This document shows, piece after piece, positions 1-9,145 of a stretch of DNA of 64,000 nt (within the stretch, counting starts at the first letter, position 1; the number at the start of each line of letters is the position of its first letter). The translations under genes and the position numbers were made by a program. The DNA is taken from the NCBI GenBank assembly GCA_026967495.1, contig CP114060.1, positions 4,836,001 through 4,900,000 on the forward strand, in the 5' to 3' direction. The stretch comes from Rouxiella badensis. Its GTDB lineage: Bacteria; Pseudomonadota; Gammaproteobacteria; Enterobacterales; Enterobacteriaceae. Under the pieces are notes generated by a model. The model was given only the letters and a program-made list of their open reading frames with translations. It searched no databases and had not been told where the DNA came from.

Positions 1-168
1 TTTTTATGCCCGGATAATTTTCGCCCCGCCACACTTTTGCCTTTCTGCTGATACTCCTGCTTGCCTTTATTCCTTAAATGTTAAATAACATAAGAGCTTA
101 CCGATGTTATTTCATTGGATCCGTTTTTTTCAAAAAAACACACTGACAGGGTATAAACAGGAGTTGTT

Positions 169-1945
169 ATGTCTTTAAAGCACTGGGCAAGGCCGTTAGC
201 CGTACCATTAACCGTAGGCGCACTGCTGGTGAGTGGCGCTCTGCACGCGGCGTCAGCCCCGGCAGTTGAAGCCAAAAATGGTATGGTCGTTACTTCGCAA
301 TACCTGGCCTCGCAGGTTGGCGTTGATATCCTCAAAAAAGGCGGTAATGCTATTGATGCCGCAGTAGCCGTTGGCTATGCCGAAGCGGTGGTTAACCCGT
401 GCTGCGGCAATATTGGCGGCGGCGGCTTTATGACCGTCCATCTGGCCGATGGAAAAGATACTTTCATTAACTTCCGTGAAATGGCACCTGCGGCTGCCAG
501 CGCCAATATGTACCTCGACGCACAGGGGAATATCAAAAAAGGCGCCAGCCTGTACGGTTATCTCGCCGTCGGCGTGCCGGGCACGGTGATGGGTCTGGAT
601 CACGCCCAGCGTGAATACGGTAAACTCACGCGCGCCCAGGTAATGGCTCCGGCCATCAAGCTCGCGCGTCAAGGATTTGTGCTGACCCGCGCCGATACCG
701 ACATCCTCGACACCAAAACGGCCAAGTTCAAAGACCAGCCTGACGTGGCGAAAATCTTCCTGAGAAAAGACGGCACGCCTTTGCAGCCGGGCGATCGACT
801 GGTTCAGAAAGACCTCGCCAACACGCTGGAAGCAATTTCAAAACGTGGCCCCGACGCTTTCTACAAAGGCAAAATCCCGGCCGCGGTCGAGGCAGCCTCC
901 AAAAAAGGCGGCGGTATTATCACCGCCGCCGACTTTGCCAACTACAAGGTCACTGAAACCGCACCGGTCACCTGTAGCTATCGCGGCTACAAGTTTGTCT
1001 CTGCACCACCGCCGAGCTCAGGCGGCGTCACGCTGTGTGAAACTTTGAATATTCTTGAAGGTTACGACCTGAAGAGCATGGGCTTCAACTCGGCGGCGTC
1101 GATTCACTATTTGACTGAAGCAATGCGTCATGCCTACATGGACCGCAACACCTTCCTCGGCGATCCGGCGTTCGTGAAGAACCCGGTCGACCGTCTGCTG
1201 AGCAAGAGCTACGCGGCAGATATTCGCAAGAAGATTGAGGCCGATAAGGCAACGCCTTCTTCTCAGGTGCAGCCTGGCATGGAACCGCACGAGAAGCCTG
1301 AGACCACGCATTACTCGATTGTAGATAAAGACGGCAATGCGGTTTCAACCACTTACACCATTAATGGTCTGTTTGGTTCAATAGAGATTGCACCGGGTAC
1401 CGGCTTCTTCCTTAACGACGAGATGGACGATTTCACCAGCAAGGTCGGTGAGAAAAACATGTATGGTCTGGTGCAGGGCAGCAAGAACGCCATTGCCCCC
1501 GGTAAGCGCCCACTATCATCGATGAGTCCCGAGTTTAATCACTAAAGACGGCAAAACCTTTATGGTTCTCGGTTCACCGGGCGGGTCTCGCATCATCACC
1601 ATCACGCTGGAAACGGCGCTTAACGTGATTGACTACGGCATGCCTCCACAGGAAGCGGTCAACGCCCCGCGCATTCACCACCAGTGGCTGCCTGACGAGG
1701 TCTATTACGAGCAGCGCGGGGTGTCGGCCGACAGCCTCAACCTGCTGCAGAAGATGGGCTACAAGATGGTCGAGCAGACCCCTTGGGGAGCAGCGGAGCT
1801 GATTATGGTCGGGTTGCCGGGTGCGGCGGGCGTGACCCCGCAGAGTTCGGGTAATGATGCGGCGGTATCGGGAAAAGTGCGCGAAGGCTATCTGTACGGT
1901 GCCAACGACGTACGTCGTCCTGCGGGCGCGGCGATCGGTTACTGA
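169..1945 (+). CDS. ggt: Gamma-glutamyltranspeptidase, frameshifted in this sequence
   Basis: Periplasmic enzyme that cleaves glutathione and transfers or hydrolyses gamma-glutamyl groups. The N-terminus is a Sec signal peptide (hydrophobic core about residues 10-27, ending near AHA-AS). The autocatalytic cleavage site and nucleophile are seen as ETTHYS, with the catalytic Thr near residue 379, followed by DKDGNAVS. PLSSMSP then marks the end of the first frame. One extra T in the TTT at 1534-1536 shifts the frame and gives a stop at about 1545; reading on in the next frame restores LITKDGKTFMVLGSPGGSR and the family C-terminus through 1945. Combined length is about 590 codons, close to E. 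coli Ggt (580). The start has a good CAGGAG site. I infer an intact gene with a sequencing error, but a true pseudogene is possible. Confidence 0.9.
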
Positions 1946-2017
1946 TTGGCCGCGCGCGCTATGGGGTGCGCTCCCTAATCACAGCAACATAGATGACCCG
2001 ATAAGCCATGTTAAAAA

Positions 2018-2043
2018 GGGAGGTAAGCACTTGCTTACCTCCC
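2018..2043. terminator. Bidirectional terminator between ggt and proY
   Basis: A near-perfect 12-bp stem (GGGAGGTAAGCA / TGCTTACCTCCC) with A5 before it and TTTCTT after it. It lies between two convergent genes, so it can stop transcription from both sides. Confidence 0.85.
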
Positions 2044-2067
2044 TTTCTTATTGCCGTGTTAGCGCCG

Positions 2068-3456
2068 TTATCCGGCTTTGTTGCGCGATTTAATCCAGTA
2101 GCTCACCAGCAGCGCCAGAACCCAAACACCGCCCGCGTAGAGCGACATACGGGTATCTGGGAAGTAACCAATCAGTCCGATGATGAAGAACAGGAAGATG
2201 ATGGCCACAATCGAGGTGAAGATACCGCCGCGCATCGGGAATTCCAGCTCGGCAATCTGCTGACGGCTCAGCTTGAGGCGGAAGCCAATCTGCGAGAACA
2301 GAATCATTATCCATACCCACACGGTGGCAAAGGTAGCCAACGAGGCAATCACCAGGAACACGCTTTCCGGCATGATGTAGTTCAAGTACACCGCAACCAG
2401 CAGTGCAGCCATCATCACGATAACCGTCATAAACGGCGTACCGCGGCGGGAAACTTTGCTGAACACCTGAGGCGCCTGCCCCTGTACCGCCATGCCGTGC
2501 AGCATTCGGCCCACGCCAAAGATATCGGCGTTAATTGCCGATAGCGACGCGGTGATGACCACAAAGTTAAGAATCGTCGCGGCGGCAGCGATGCCCATAT
2601 GCTGGAAGGTCAGTACGAACGGACTGCCCTGCGTCCCGACCAGGTTCCATGGGAAGATGGACATGATAACAAACAGTGTTCCCATGTAGAAAACCAAAAT
2701 ACGCCATGGCACGGAGTTGATGGCTTTAGGAATGGTTTTCTTTGGGTCTTCCGCTTCACCGGCTGTGATACCGATGATTTCGATACCGCCGTAGGCAAAC
2801 ATCACCATTTGTAATGACAGTATGGTCCCCATGATACCGTGGCTAAAGAATCCACCGTGGCTCCACAGGTTGCTGATGCCGGTCGGGTGACCGCCGTTGC
2901 CAATACCCCAGATAATGATGCCCAGACCGGCTGCAATCATCACGATGATGGTCAGAACTTTGAAGAACGAGAACCAGAACTCCAGCTCACCGAACACCTT
3001 GACGCTCATCATGTTGATACCGCCGATGATGAGCACTACGCTGAGCACCCACATCCAGTGCGGTACGTCGGGGAACCAGACCCCCATGTAGATGCCGAAG
3101 GCCGTCACGTCGGCGATGCCGACAATCAGAATTTCGAAGCAGTAAGTCCAGCCGGTGATGTAGCCAGCCAGCGGCCCCAGGTAATCCTGTGCATAGCGTG
3201 AAAACGAGCCGGTCTGGGGGTTATTCACCGACATCTCGCCCAGCGCGCGCATAATGATAAAAGCAATAATCCCGCCGACCAGATAAGCCAGCAGCACGCT
3301 TGGGCCTGCCATTTTAATAGCGTCAGCCGAGCCGTAGAACAGGCCAGTACCGATAGCCGACCCCAACGCCATAAAGCGAATATGTCGGGTGCTCAGTCCG
3401 CGTTTAAGCGAAGTTGAGGGTGTCTCAGCCGACTGTGTATCTAGAGAGTGTTGCAT
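2068..3456 (-). CDS. proY: Proline-specific permease ProY (APC family)
   Basis: Inner-membrane amino acid:proton symporter of the APC superfamily, about 12 membrane helices in 462 residues (E. coli ProY is 457). The N-terminal GSAIGTGLFYGSA segment and the FAYGGIEIIGITAGEAEDPKK region after the sixth helix are hallmarks of the AAT subgroup (ProY, AroP, LysP). Its place downstream of brnQ and near phoBR is the E. coli arrangement phoB-phoR-brnQ-proY, which supports ProY rather than another paralogue. The substrate (proline) is taken from family knowledge. A terminator separates it from brnQ, so it probably has its own promoter in the 160-bp gap. Confidence 0.88.
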   Translation of the reverse strand: MQHSLDTQSAETPSTSLKRGLSTRHIRFMALGSAIGTGLFYGSADAIKMAGPSVLLAYLVGGIIAFIIMRALGEMSVNNPQTGSFSRYAQDYLGPLAGYITGWTYCFEILIVGIADVTAFGIYMGVWFPDVPHWMWVLSVVLIIGGINMMSVKVFGELEFWFSFFKVLTIIVMIAAGLGIIIWGIGNGGHPTGISNLWSHGGFFSHGIMGTILSLQMVMFAYGGIEIIGITAGEAEDPKKTIPKAINSVPWRILVFYMGTLFVIMSIFPWNLVGTQGSPFVLTFQHMGIAAAATILNFVVITASLSAINADIFGVGRMLHGMAVQGQAPQVFSKVSRRGTPFMTVIVMMAALLVAVYLNYIMPESVFLVIASLATFATVWVWIMILFSQIGFRLKLSRQQIAELEFPMRGGIFTSIVAIIFLFFIIGLIGYFPDTRMSLYAGGVWVLALLVSYWIKSRNKAG

Positions 3457-3533
3457 TCAAAAATTCCAAATCATAAAGCGCGGTCTAAAAACGAGATGAT
3501 GGAGAAATTCCATCCCCCTGTGCCAACGAAAAA

Positions 3534-3555
3534 GCCACGGAAACAATTCCGTGGC
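3534..3555 (-). terminator. Rho-independent terminator of brnQ
   Basis: Nine-bp stem GCCACGGAA / TTCCGTGGC with a four-base loop, followed on the minus strand by TTTTTCG. It lies directly after the brnQ stop codon. Confidence 0.85.
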
Positions 3556-3619
3556 CTAAATTGGCGAAAGCTTAATCAACGCTGTTGCCACTGATTATAT
3601 GGCAGACAGTTAGCGCTCA

Positions 3620-4939
3620 TTACTGATGCGCTGTCACTTTACGCTCACCGCACACCTTGTCGTAAACCGCAACCAGCACCAGCATCAGAATGGACGGCGG
3701 TAACCACGCCAGTCCCTGCTCTGCCAGTGGCAATTTCGTGGTCCATGCAGGCAGCATGGTGGCAAACGTTGAAGTCTTGATGCCGTCGATGATACCGAAA
3801 ATCAGACTCACCAGCATTACCGGCGCGATAATACGCGACGAGCTATTCCACCAGCGCAGTGTAAAGCTCAGGACAATCAGAACAATACACGGCGGATAAA
3901 TGGCGGTCAGCACCGGAATAGAAATCTGGATCAGGTGGCTCAGACCCAGGTTTGAAACCAGCATAGAGAACAGGCCCAGAATAAATACCAGCGTCTTGTA
4001 AGACAGCGGCAGATACTGTGAGAAGAACTCGGCGCAGGCACAGGTCAGGCCAACAGCCGTGACCATACAGGCGATAAAGATAAGCGCCGCCAGGAAGAAG
4101 CTGCCGATGCCACCAAAGGTTTGCTGAACGTAGCTGTGCAGAATAACCGCACCGTTCTGGGCCTGAGGCACCAGGGAGGCGGTATTCTCACCCATTTTGA
4201 ACAGGCTGAGGTATACCAGCAGCAGGCCCACACCGGCAATCAGGCCCGCCCAGATGGTGTAACGGGTCAGCAGTTTGGCGTCTTTCACGCCGCGAGAACG
4301 CGCCGCGTTAACGATAACAATGCCGAATACCAGCGCACCCAGGGTGTCCATGGTCAGATAACCGTTCACGAAACCGTTTGAGAACGGCTGGGTCTGGTAG
4401 GCTTCGGTGGCAGGCAGTGGCTGACCGGCAGGCCACAGGACGGCGGCAATACCCAGAACAGCCAGAGCAGCAATTTTCAGCGGTGCCAGAACGTGCCCAA
4501 CGGTATCGAGCAGACGACCCGGATAGAGGGAGATGCCGATGACCAGCACAAAGTAAATCAGGCTGTAAACCAGCAGAGGGGTTGCACCGTCACCGGTCAG
4601 TGGAGCGATACCGACTTCAAAAGAAACGGTCGCGGTGCGCGGCGTGGCAAACAACGGCCCGACGGCCAGATAGCAGACGGTGGCCAGTAGCAGACCGGCT
4701 TTACGGCCAATTGGCGTACTCAGCGCGTCGATACCGCCACCCACGCGAGCCAGCGCGACCACGGTCATGACCGGTAGGCCCACGGCAGTAATCATAAAGC
4801 CGAATGCCGCCCACCAAACGTGGTGGCCAGCCTGCAAACCGACCATCGGTGGGAAAATGATGTTCCCCGCGCCGACGAATAAGGCAAAGGTCATAAAGCC
4901 CAGTGCCAGAATATCTTTGGTTGTTAAACGATGACTCAT
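3620..4939 (-). CDS. brnQ: Branched-chain amino acid transporter BrnQ
   Basis: LIVCS-family sodium- or proton-coupled carrier for leucine, isoleucine and valine in the inner membrane. The protein has 439 residues, the same size as E. coli BrnQ, with about 12 membrane helices. The N-terminus carries the family segment LFVGAGNIIFPPMVG (residues about 20-35), and a conserved CACAEFFSQYLPLS stretch lies in the middle. It is followed by its own terminator and then proY. In E. coli brnQ lies next to phoR; here the MetE-like gene and an ERIC repeat stand between them. Confidence 0.93.
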   Translation of the reverse strand: MSHRLTTKDILALGFMTFALFVGAGNIIFPPMVGLQAGHHVWWAAFGFMITAVGLPVMTVVALARVGGGIDALSTPIGRKAGLLLATVCYLAVGPLFATPRTATVSFEVGIAPLTGDGATPLLVYSLIYFVLVIGISLYPGRLLDTVGHVLAPLKIAALAVLGIAAVLWPAGQPLPATEAYQTQPFSNGFVNGYLTMDTLGALVFGIVIVNAARSRGVKDAKLLTRYTIWAGLIAGVGLLLVYLSLFKMGENTASLVPQAQNGAVILHSYVQQTFGGIGSFFLAALIFIACMVTAVGLTCACAEFFSQYLPLSYKTLVFILGLFSMLVSNLGLSHLIQISIPVLTAIYPPCIVLIVLSFTLRWWNSSSRIIAPVMLVSLIFGIIDGIKTSTFATMLPAWTTKLPLAEQGLAWLPPSILMLVLVAVYDKVCGERKVTAHQ

Positions 4940-5554
4940 GATGGATGTCGTGATGCCTGTGCAAAATGAATAAAAGTGTCCGATGCTGACACTCGGCTCA
5001 AATTCCGAGGAGAATCCCTGAACCCTGGATGGCGCAAGTGGCCCAATCCAACGTACGAGAGTGAGCTGAAAACGCCTGACGATATGTTAAAAAACGACGT
5101 TATTATGCAGGGGTTGTGCGAGTGGCAGCGGCGCTAAGGTACGCTTTTATAGTGCATGAAGGCAAGTCTTGATCCCAAAAGCAGAGTCATCAACTGGATT
5201 TAAAAGGCACAACAGAGAGATTAACTGGATATAGACACAAAATCACCACATGATGCGTATGTTTTTTGAGCGACAAATGACTATTTTAAGCTTTAATGAA
5301 ATGAAAAGTGCGTGAAACAACCAATTTATAGCCAATTCACGCACAATTATGCGGTGCATTCTTAACCATTACGCAACAACTCAATTTGCAATAGCCAAGT
5401 TTTTGATCTCCCTGCACTATTAAAGCGTAGACAAAGCGCAGAGATTTCGAGCTACCGCAAGGCAGCGACTAAGCTCATCCCCAGGAACTTACATCAGTAA
5501 GTGACTGGGGTGAGCGAAGGAAGCGAACGCCGCTGTAGCTCGAAAGATCAAGCT
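4940..5554. other. Gene-free region upstream of brnQ
   Basis: 615 bp with no credible gene. It should hold the brnQ promoter. It contains an inverted repeat AGTGTC/GACACT at about 4975-4993, a longer one (GTGCGTGAA at 5308-5316 and TTCACGCAC at 5336-5344, loop about 19 bases), and an ERIC repeat at its far end. I saw no RNA gene. Confidence 0.6.
5440..5549. repeat. ERIC (intergenic repeat unit) element
   Basis: The central part reads CCCCAGGAACTTACATCAG then TAAGTGACTGGGGTGAGCG, which matches the known ERIC core used for ERIC-PCR priming. The ends form an inverted repeat, TTTCGAGCTAC at 5445-5455 and GTAGCTCGAAA at 5535-5545. It lies just beyond the 3' end of the MetE-like gene, so it would be transcribed into the tail of that mRNA as a long hairpin. 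About 110 bp, slightly shorter than the classic 127-bp form. Confidence 0.9.
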
Positions 5555-6655
5555 TTACCAAATCTTAGCGGCTAAATCGACCACTAGCTTCAGCTTATCC
5601 CACTGTTGCTTCTCGCTCAGACTGTTACCTTCTTCGGTAGAAGCGAAGCCACACTGCGGGCTTAGGCAGATCTGGTTGATGTCTAGATATTCGCTCGCTT
5701 CCTTGATACGTGCTTCCACGTCTTTCGCCTGCTCTAGCTCACCGGTTTTGGTGGTAATCAGGCCCAGTACTGCCTGCTGGTGACCCGGCTTGATGAAGCG
5801 TAGAGGCTCGAAGCCGCCTGCACGTTCGTTGTCGTATTCCAGGAAGAAACGGTCGATGTTCACGGTACCGAATAAGATTTCGGCTACCGGCTCATAACCG
5901 CCTTCGGAAATCCAGGTTGAGCGGAAGTTCCCGCGACACACATGCAGACCAATGATCAGGTCGTCAGGCTTGCCTTCAATCGCCTTGTTTAATACGCGCG
6001 CATAAGTTTTGGCCAGCACCTGCGGGTCATCACCGCGTGCCACAATCTGCTTCTTCTGATCTTCAGAGCACAGGTAGGCCCAGACGGTGTCGTCCAACTG
6101 CAGGTAACGGCAGCCTGCGTCATAGAAGGCTTTAATCGCGTCACGGTAAACCTGCGCCAGATCGTCAAAGTAGTCTTCCAGGTTTGGATATACATTTTTT
6201 ACCGCATCGCGGTTATAACGAAAGTGCATCACGCTTGGGCTAGGAATGGTCATCTTCGCTACCGCGTCGCCGCTGATGCTTTTCAGGAAATGAAAATGCT
6301 CCAGCATTGGGTGGTCGCCAAAGGCAATCTTATCGACCACTTTGATGCTGCGTGATTTAGTCTGCACGCCGTTGAACTGAATACCCTGCTCTGCATCATA
6401 ACCTTCAACGCCCTGCAGGCCTTCGAAGAAGTCAAAGTGCCACCACGCACGGCGGAATTCGCCGTCAGTGACCACTTGCAGACCGGCTTCGCGCTGCTGT
6501 TCTACCACACGACGGATTTCGGTGTCTTCCACCGCACGCAGCTGCTGCGCATCGATTTCACCGTCTTTGAACTGCTGACGGGCTTTTTTCAGTGCTTCCG
6601 GACGCAGGAAGCTACCAACAACTTCGGCACGATAGACTGGGTTTGGCTGTGACAT
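5555..6655 (-). CDS. MetE C-terminal-type methyltransferase (YxjG/YxjH-like)
   Basis: 366-residue protein of the cobalamin-independent methionine synthase superfamily, C-terminal catalytic domain only (full MetE is about 750 residues). Zinc-ligand candidates are visible as H238-V-C240 in GLHVCRGN and C335 in LSPQCGF. The likely role is methyl transfer to homocysteine; the true methyl donor is not known for these short forms. I chose the ATG at 6655 because it follows CAGGAG at proper spacing and gives MSQPNPVYRAEVVGSF; an upstream start at 6724 would add 23 unconserved residues. Candidate MetJ and MetR sites lie upstream (6769-6784, 6851-6863), which supports a role in methionine supply. An ERIC repeat follows the stop. 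Confidence 0.85.
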   Translation of the reverse strand: MSQPNPVYRAEVVGSFLRPEALKKARQQFKDGEIDAQQLRAVEDTEIRRVVEQQREAGLQVVTDGEFRRAWWHFDFFEGLQGVEGYDAEQGIQFNGVQTKSRSIKVVDKIAFGDHPMLEHFHFLKSISGDAVAKMTIPSPSVMHFRYNRDAVKNVYPNLEDYFDDLAQVYRDAIKAFYDAGCRYLQLDDTVWAYLCSEDQKKQIVARGDDPQVLAKTYARVLNKAIEGKPDDLIIGLHVCRGNFRSTWISEGGYEPVAEILFGTVNIDRFFLEYDNERAGGFEPLRFIKPGHQQAVLGLITTKTGELEQAKDVEARIKEASEYLDINQICLSPQCGFASTEEGNSLSEKQQWDKLKLVVDLAAKIW

Positions 6656-6768
6656 TTTCAACTCCTGACAAACGCTTCGGCGCGTTACGCCGCTGCAATT
6701 AATTAAAGGGTAGCCCAAGGTCAAAGCGAGTTAGTTCACAATGTGAATAGTTACTTTGAGTGATATAT

Positions 6769-6784
6769 AGACTTCTGGATGTCT
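6769..6784 (-). promoter_or_regulatory. Candidate MetJ operator (two tandem met boxes)
   Basis: AGACTTCT GGATGTCT against the met-box consensus AGACGTCT: 7 of 8 and 6 of 8 matches in tandem. It lies about 115 bp upstream of the MetE-like start and overlaps a TATATA-like element. MetJ with S-adenosylmethionine would repress here. Confidence 0.7.
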
Positions 6785-6850
6785 AAACGGCTTAAAGGCT
6801 ATGCTGCCATGAATAGTCTTCATCACAAAACGAGTAATTTTCACATCACT

Positions 6851-6863
6851 TGAAAAATATTCA
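6851..6863 (-). promoter_or_regulatory. Candidate MetR binding site
   Basis: TGAA-AAATA-TTCA exactly fits the MetR consensus TGAA-N5-TTCA. It is about 70 bp upstream of the met boxes, as expected for an activator acting from upstream. Confidence 0.55.
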
Positions 6864-6929
6864 TGATCACGTGTGATGATTTCATTTTGAATGAAATCGA
6901 CGAGGCATTTTGCGGGAGAGTGAAAAAGA

Positions 6930-6953
6930 AAACGGGCCATCAAAGGCCCGTTT
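6930..6953 (-). terminator. Terminator of the phoBR transcript
   Basis: AAACGGGCC / GGCCCGTTT stem with a six-base loop, followed on the minus strand by TCTTTTT. It begins 10 bp after the phoR stop codon. Confidence 0.88.
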
Positions 6954-6963
6954 AAGGTAAGCG

Positions 6964-8283
6964 TCAGTGCTTAACACGCTGGTTCTCAGCGGGTGCGTTA
7001 GTGACTATCAGCCGGTTAGGCAGCGTGAACATAAAGCGGGTACCGACACCGACCTCACTGTCAATATCCAGACGGGAATGATGATGGCTCAGTGCGTGCT
7101 TCACGATAGCCAGCCCGAGGCCGCTGCCACCGGTCTGACGCGAACGCGCCTTGTCTACCCGATAGAATCGCTCGGTGAGACGCGGAATATGCTGCGGAGC
7201 AATGCCCGGCCCGTTGTCACTGACCTGAAACTGTGCGCCCTGCGCCGTCTGCTGCCAGCTCACCTCAATGCGCGTGCCGGGCGGCGTATGGTTCACCGAG
7301 TTATACACCAGATTCGATACCGCACTGCGCAGCTGCTCGTCGTTGCCAAACACCTTGAGATGTTCGTTAATCTTGAACACGATTTCGTGGCGTCCAGCGC
7401 TCAGCGCAGCAACCTCGTGCTCCAGCATGCCCAGCATGCCCGGGATATCGACTTTTTCCTGTAGATCGATATTGGTGGCAGCCTCGATGCGCGATAGCGT
7501 CAGCAGCTGTTTGACCAAACCGTCCATCCGCCGCGTCTGCTCCTGCATAGTGTCCAGTGCCTTGCTCCGGAAAGGCTCCTCCAGCGTGGAATCGTCCATC
7601 ATCTCCAGATAGCCCTGCAAGACGGTCAACGGTGTGCGTAGCTCGTGGCTCACGTTGGCGAAGAAGTTGCGTCTGGCCCCTTCGAGCTGGCGCATTTGCG
7701 TCACGTCGCGGGCCACCATTAGCAGTTGTCCTTCCGAATACGGCATGATTCGAAACTCGACGTAGTGCTCATTATTAAGGTGCAGCGTCAGCGGGCGGGT
7801 AAAATCTCGACTCTGCACCCAAACACGCAGTTCAGGATAGCGCAGCAGGTTAAACAGGTGCTGGCCGTTGTCTTCCGGCCAGCGGAAGCCCAGAAGCTCC
7901 TGAGCCAGGCCGTTACACCAGAAAATATTGCCCTCTTCGGTGGTCAATACCACGGCATCAGGGAGCGATTCCGCCCCGCTGCGAAAACGTTTAATCAACA
8001 GCGCCAGCTCGCGTCGCCGGCGGCGATTTCGCATCTGCATCTGATTAAGGCCATAGAACAGCGGTTCCCAGCTCCATAGTCCACTAGGAGGGGTAATGCT
8101 GCGATCGAGCCACAGCCAGTGGGAAAGCTTTAGTTGGTTAAAATAGTTCCAACCCAACGCCGCTAGCACGGAAGCCAGCAGCAGCCAGGGCAGATAACCA
8201 ATAAAAATGGCGAGGATAAGCGCAGGACAGCAGAACATAAACAGTTCACCAGCCAGACGCCTCCAGGATAATCGTTCTAACAC
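6964..8283 (-). CDS. phoR: Phosphate regulon sensor histidine kinase PhoR
   Basis: Inner-membrane sensor kinase that phosphorylates PhoB when phosphate is scarce and removes the phosphate when it is plentiful (through PstSCAB and PhoU). Two N-terminal membrane segments (residues about 12-45), a PAS domain (SLPDAVVLTTEEGNIFWCN, about 107-125), the H-box NVSHELRTP with the phospho-acceptor His at residue 213 exactly as in E. coli, and N, G1 and G2 boxes (DNGPGIA, GGSGLGLAIVKH). I chose the GTG at 8283 because it has a GGAG site and starts VLERLSW like E. coli MLERLSW; the ATG at 8322 lies inside a stem-loop. Second gene of phoBR. Confidence 0.95.
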   Translation of the reverse strand: MLERLSWRRLAGELFMFCCPALILAIFIGYLPWLLLASVLAALGWNYFNQLKLSHWLWLDRSITPPSGLWSWEPLFYGLNQMQMRNRRRRRELALLIKRFRSGAESLPDAVVLTTEEGNIFWCNGLAQELLGFRWPEDNGQHLFNLLRYPELRVWVQSRDFTRPLTLHLNNEHYVEFRIMPYSEGQLLMVARDVTQMRQLEGARRNFFANVSHELRTPLTVLQGYLEMMDDSTLEEPFRSKALDTMQEQTRRMDGLVKQLLTLSRIEAATNIDLQEKVDIPGMLGMLEHEVAALSAGRHEIVFKINEHLKVFGNDEQLRSAVSNLVYNSVNHTPPGTRIEVSWQQTAQGAQFQVSDNGPGIAPQHIPRLTERFYRVDKARSRQTGGSGLGLAIVKHALSHHHSRLDIDSEVGVGTRFMFTLPNRLIVTNAPAENQRVKH

Positions 8284-8321
8284 ACAGTATCTCCGCTGTG
8301 AGTGATAGAGATGCCTACCCA

Positions 8322-8359
8322 ATATCTTTCATGTTGCCTGCGCATCTGCAACATGAAAG
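8322..8359 (-). promoter_or_regulatory. Perfect stem-loop between phoB and phoR
   Basis: ATCTTTCATGTTGC / GCAACATGAAAGAT, a 14-bp perfect stem with a 10-base loop, 10 bp after the phoB stop codon and about 40 bp before the phoR start. No T-tract follows in the direction of transcription, so it is more likely an mRNA-stabilising or processing element, or a leaky terminator that lowers PhoR relative to PhoB. Confidence 0.7.
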
Positions 8360-8369
8360 ATGAAGGGTA

Positions 8370-9059
8370 TTAGTAGCGAGTCGAGAACCTGTAGCCTGTT
8401 CCGCGAACCGTCTGGATCATGCGGTCGTGCCCACTGGTTTCCAACGCTTTACGCAGGCGACGGATATGCACATCAACCGTGCGATCCTCTACATAAACGT
8501 TAGTGCCCCAGACGTTATTGAGCAACTGTTCACGGCTATAGACGCGCTCAGAGTGCGTCATGAAGAAGTGCAGCAGTTTGAATTCGGTTGAGCCCATGTC
8601 CAACGCCAGCTCGTTCGCCATAACGCGATGCGAGGATGGGTCAAGGCTAAGGCCTTGCATATCAATGACTTCCTCGACCGCCATTGGAGAGATGCGGCGC
8701 ATAACGGCCTTAATACGGGCCACCAGCTCTTTGGGAGAGAAGGGTTTGGTAATGTAATCATCGGCGCCGACTTCGAGCCCACGCACACGGTCTTCCTCTT
8801 CACCTCTTGCGGTGAGCATCATCACCGGAATATCTCGGGTCAGCGCTTCGCGTTTAAGGTGTTTGATAAACTGAATGCCTGACCCACCGGGCAACATCCA
8901 ATCCAGCAAAATTAACTCAGGGTAAGGTTCAATCAGACGATTGACCGCCGAGTCGAAATCTTCAGCTTCAATGGCCTGATAACCATTCTGCTCAAGCACA
9001 AAACAAACCATTTCACGGATCGGTGCTTCGTCTTCCACAACTAATATGCGTCTAGCCAT
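8370..9059 (-). CDS. phoB: Phosphate regulon response regulator PhoB
   Basis: 229-residue OmpR/PhoB-type response regulator, the same length as E. coli PhoB. The receiver domain holds the acidic pair in VVEDEAP, the phospho-acceptor Asp53 in LLDWMLPGG and Lys in ITKPFSPKEL. The C-terminal winged helix ends VDVHIRRLRKALE-RTVRGTGYRF. Phospho-PhoB activates the Pho regulon and its own gene; a pho box is present upstream. First gene of phoBR, divergent from sbcDC as in E. coli. Confidence 0.97.
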   Translation of the reverse strand: MARRILVVEDEAPIREMVCFVLEQNGYQAIEAEDFDSAVNRLIEPYPELILLDWMLPGGSGIQFIKHLKREALTRDIPVMMLTARGEEEDRVRGLEVGADDYITKPFSPKELVARIKAVMRRISPMAVEEVIDMQGLSLDPSSHRVMANELALDMGSTEFKLLHFFMTHSERVYSREQLLNNVWGTNVYVEDRTVDVHIRRLRKALETSGHDRMIQTVRGTGYRFSTRY

Positions 9060-9110
9060 TTTGATAGCCTGCCAAATAAGTTAGCGAACTTAATTTTGAT
9101 TTCGGGCGTC

Positions 9111-9145
9111 ATTATGCGTCACTTTTGTGACAGATTTATGAAAAG
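9111..9145 (-). promoter_or_regulatory. phoB promoter with pho box
   Basis: On the minus strand CTTTTCATAAATCTGTCAC (9127-9145) matches the pho box (two CTGTCAT-type repeats 11 bp apart) and is nearly the E. coli phoB box. It replaces the -35 element. The -10 element CATAAT is at 9111-9116. Confidence 0.88.

Larger units (their letters stand above)
6656..6963. other. Gene-free region between the MetE-like gene and phoR
   Basis: 308 bp holding the promoter region of the MetE-like gene (MetJ-like and MetR-like sites, plus a palindrome TTCACAATGTGAA at 6735-6747 of unknown role) and the phoR terminator at the right end. A short open frame at 6731-6943 has no family resemblance and runs into the terminator. 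Confidence 0.6.

Noticed and set aside
118..140. GTTTTTTTC/AAAAAAAC inverted repeat before ggt as a terminator
   Set aside because: The stem is only A-T pairs and short; no gene end is visible upstream within the window.
2008..2544. 178-codon open frame opposite proY
   Set aside because: Shadow frame, rich in His and Gln, no motif, and it starts in the terminator hairpin.
6731..6943. 70-codon frame between the MetE-like gene and phoR
   Set aside because: Covers the promoter and the phoR terminator; composition is not protein-like.
8283..8322. ATG at 8322 as the phoR start
   Set aside because: It falls in the stem-loop and adds 13 residues not in other PhoR proteins; the GTG at 8283 has a proper site.
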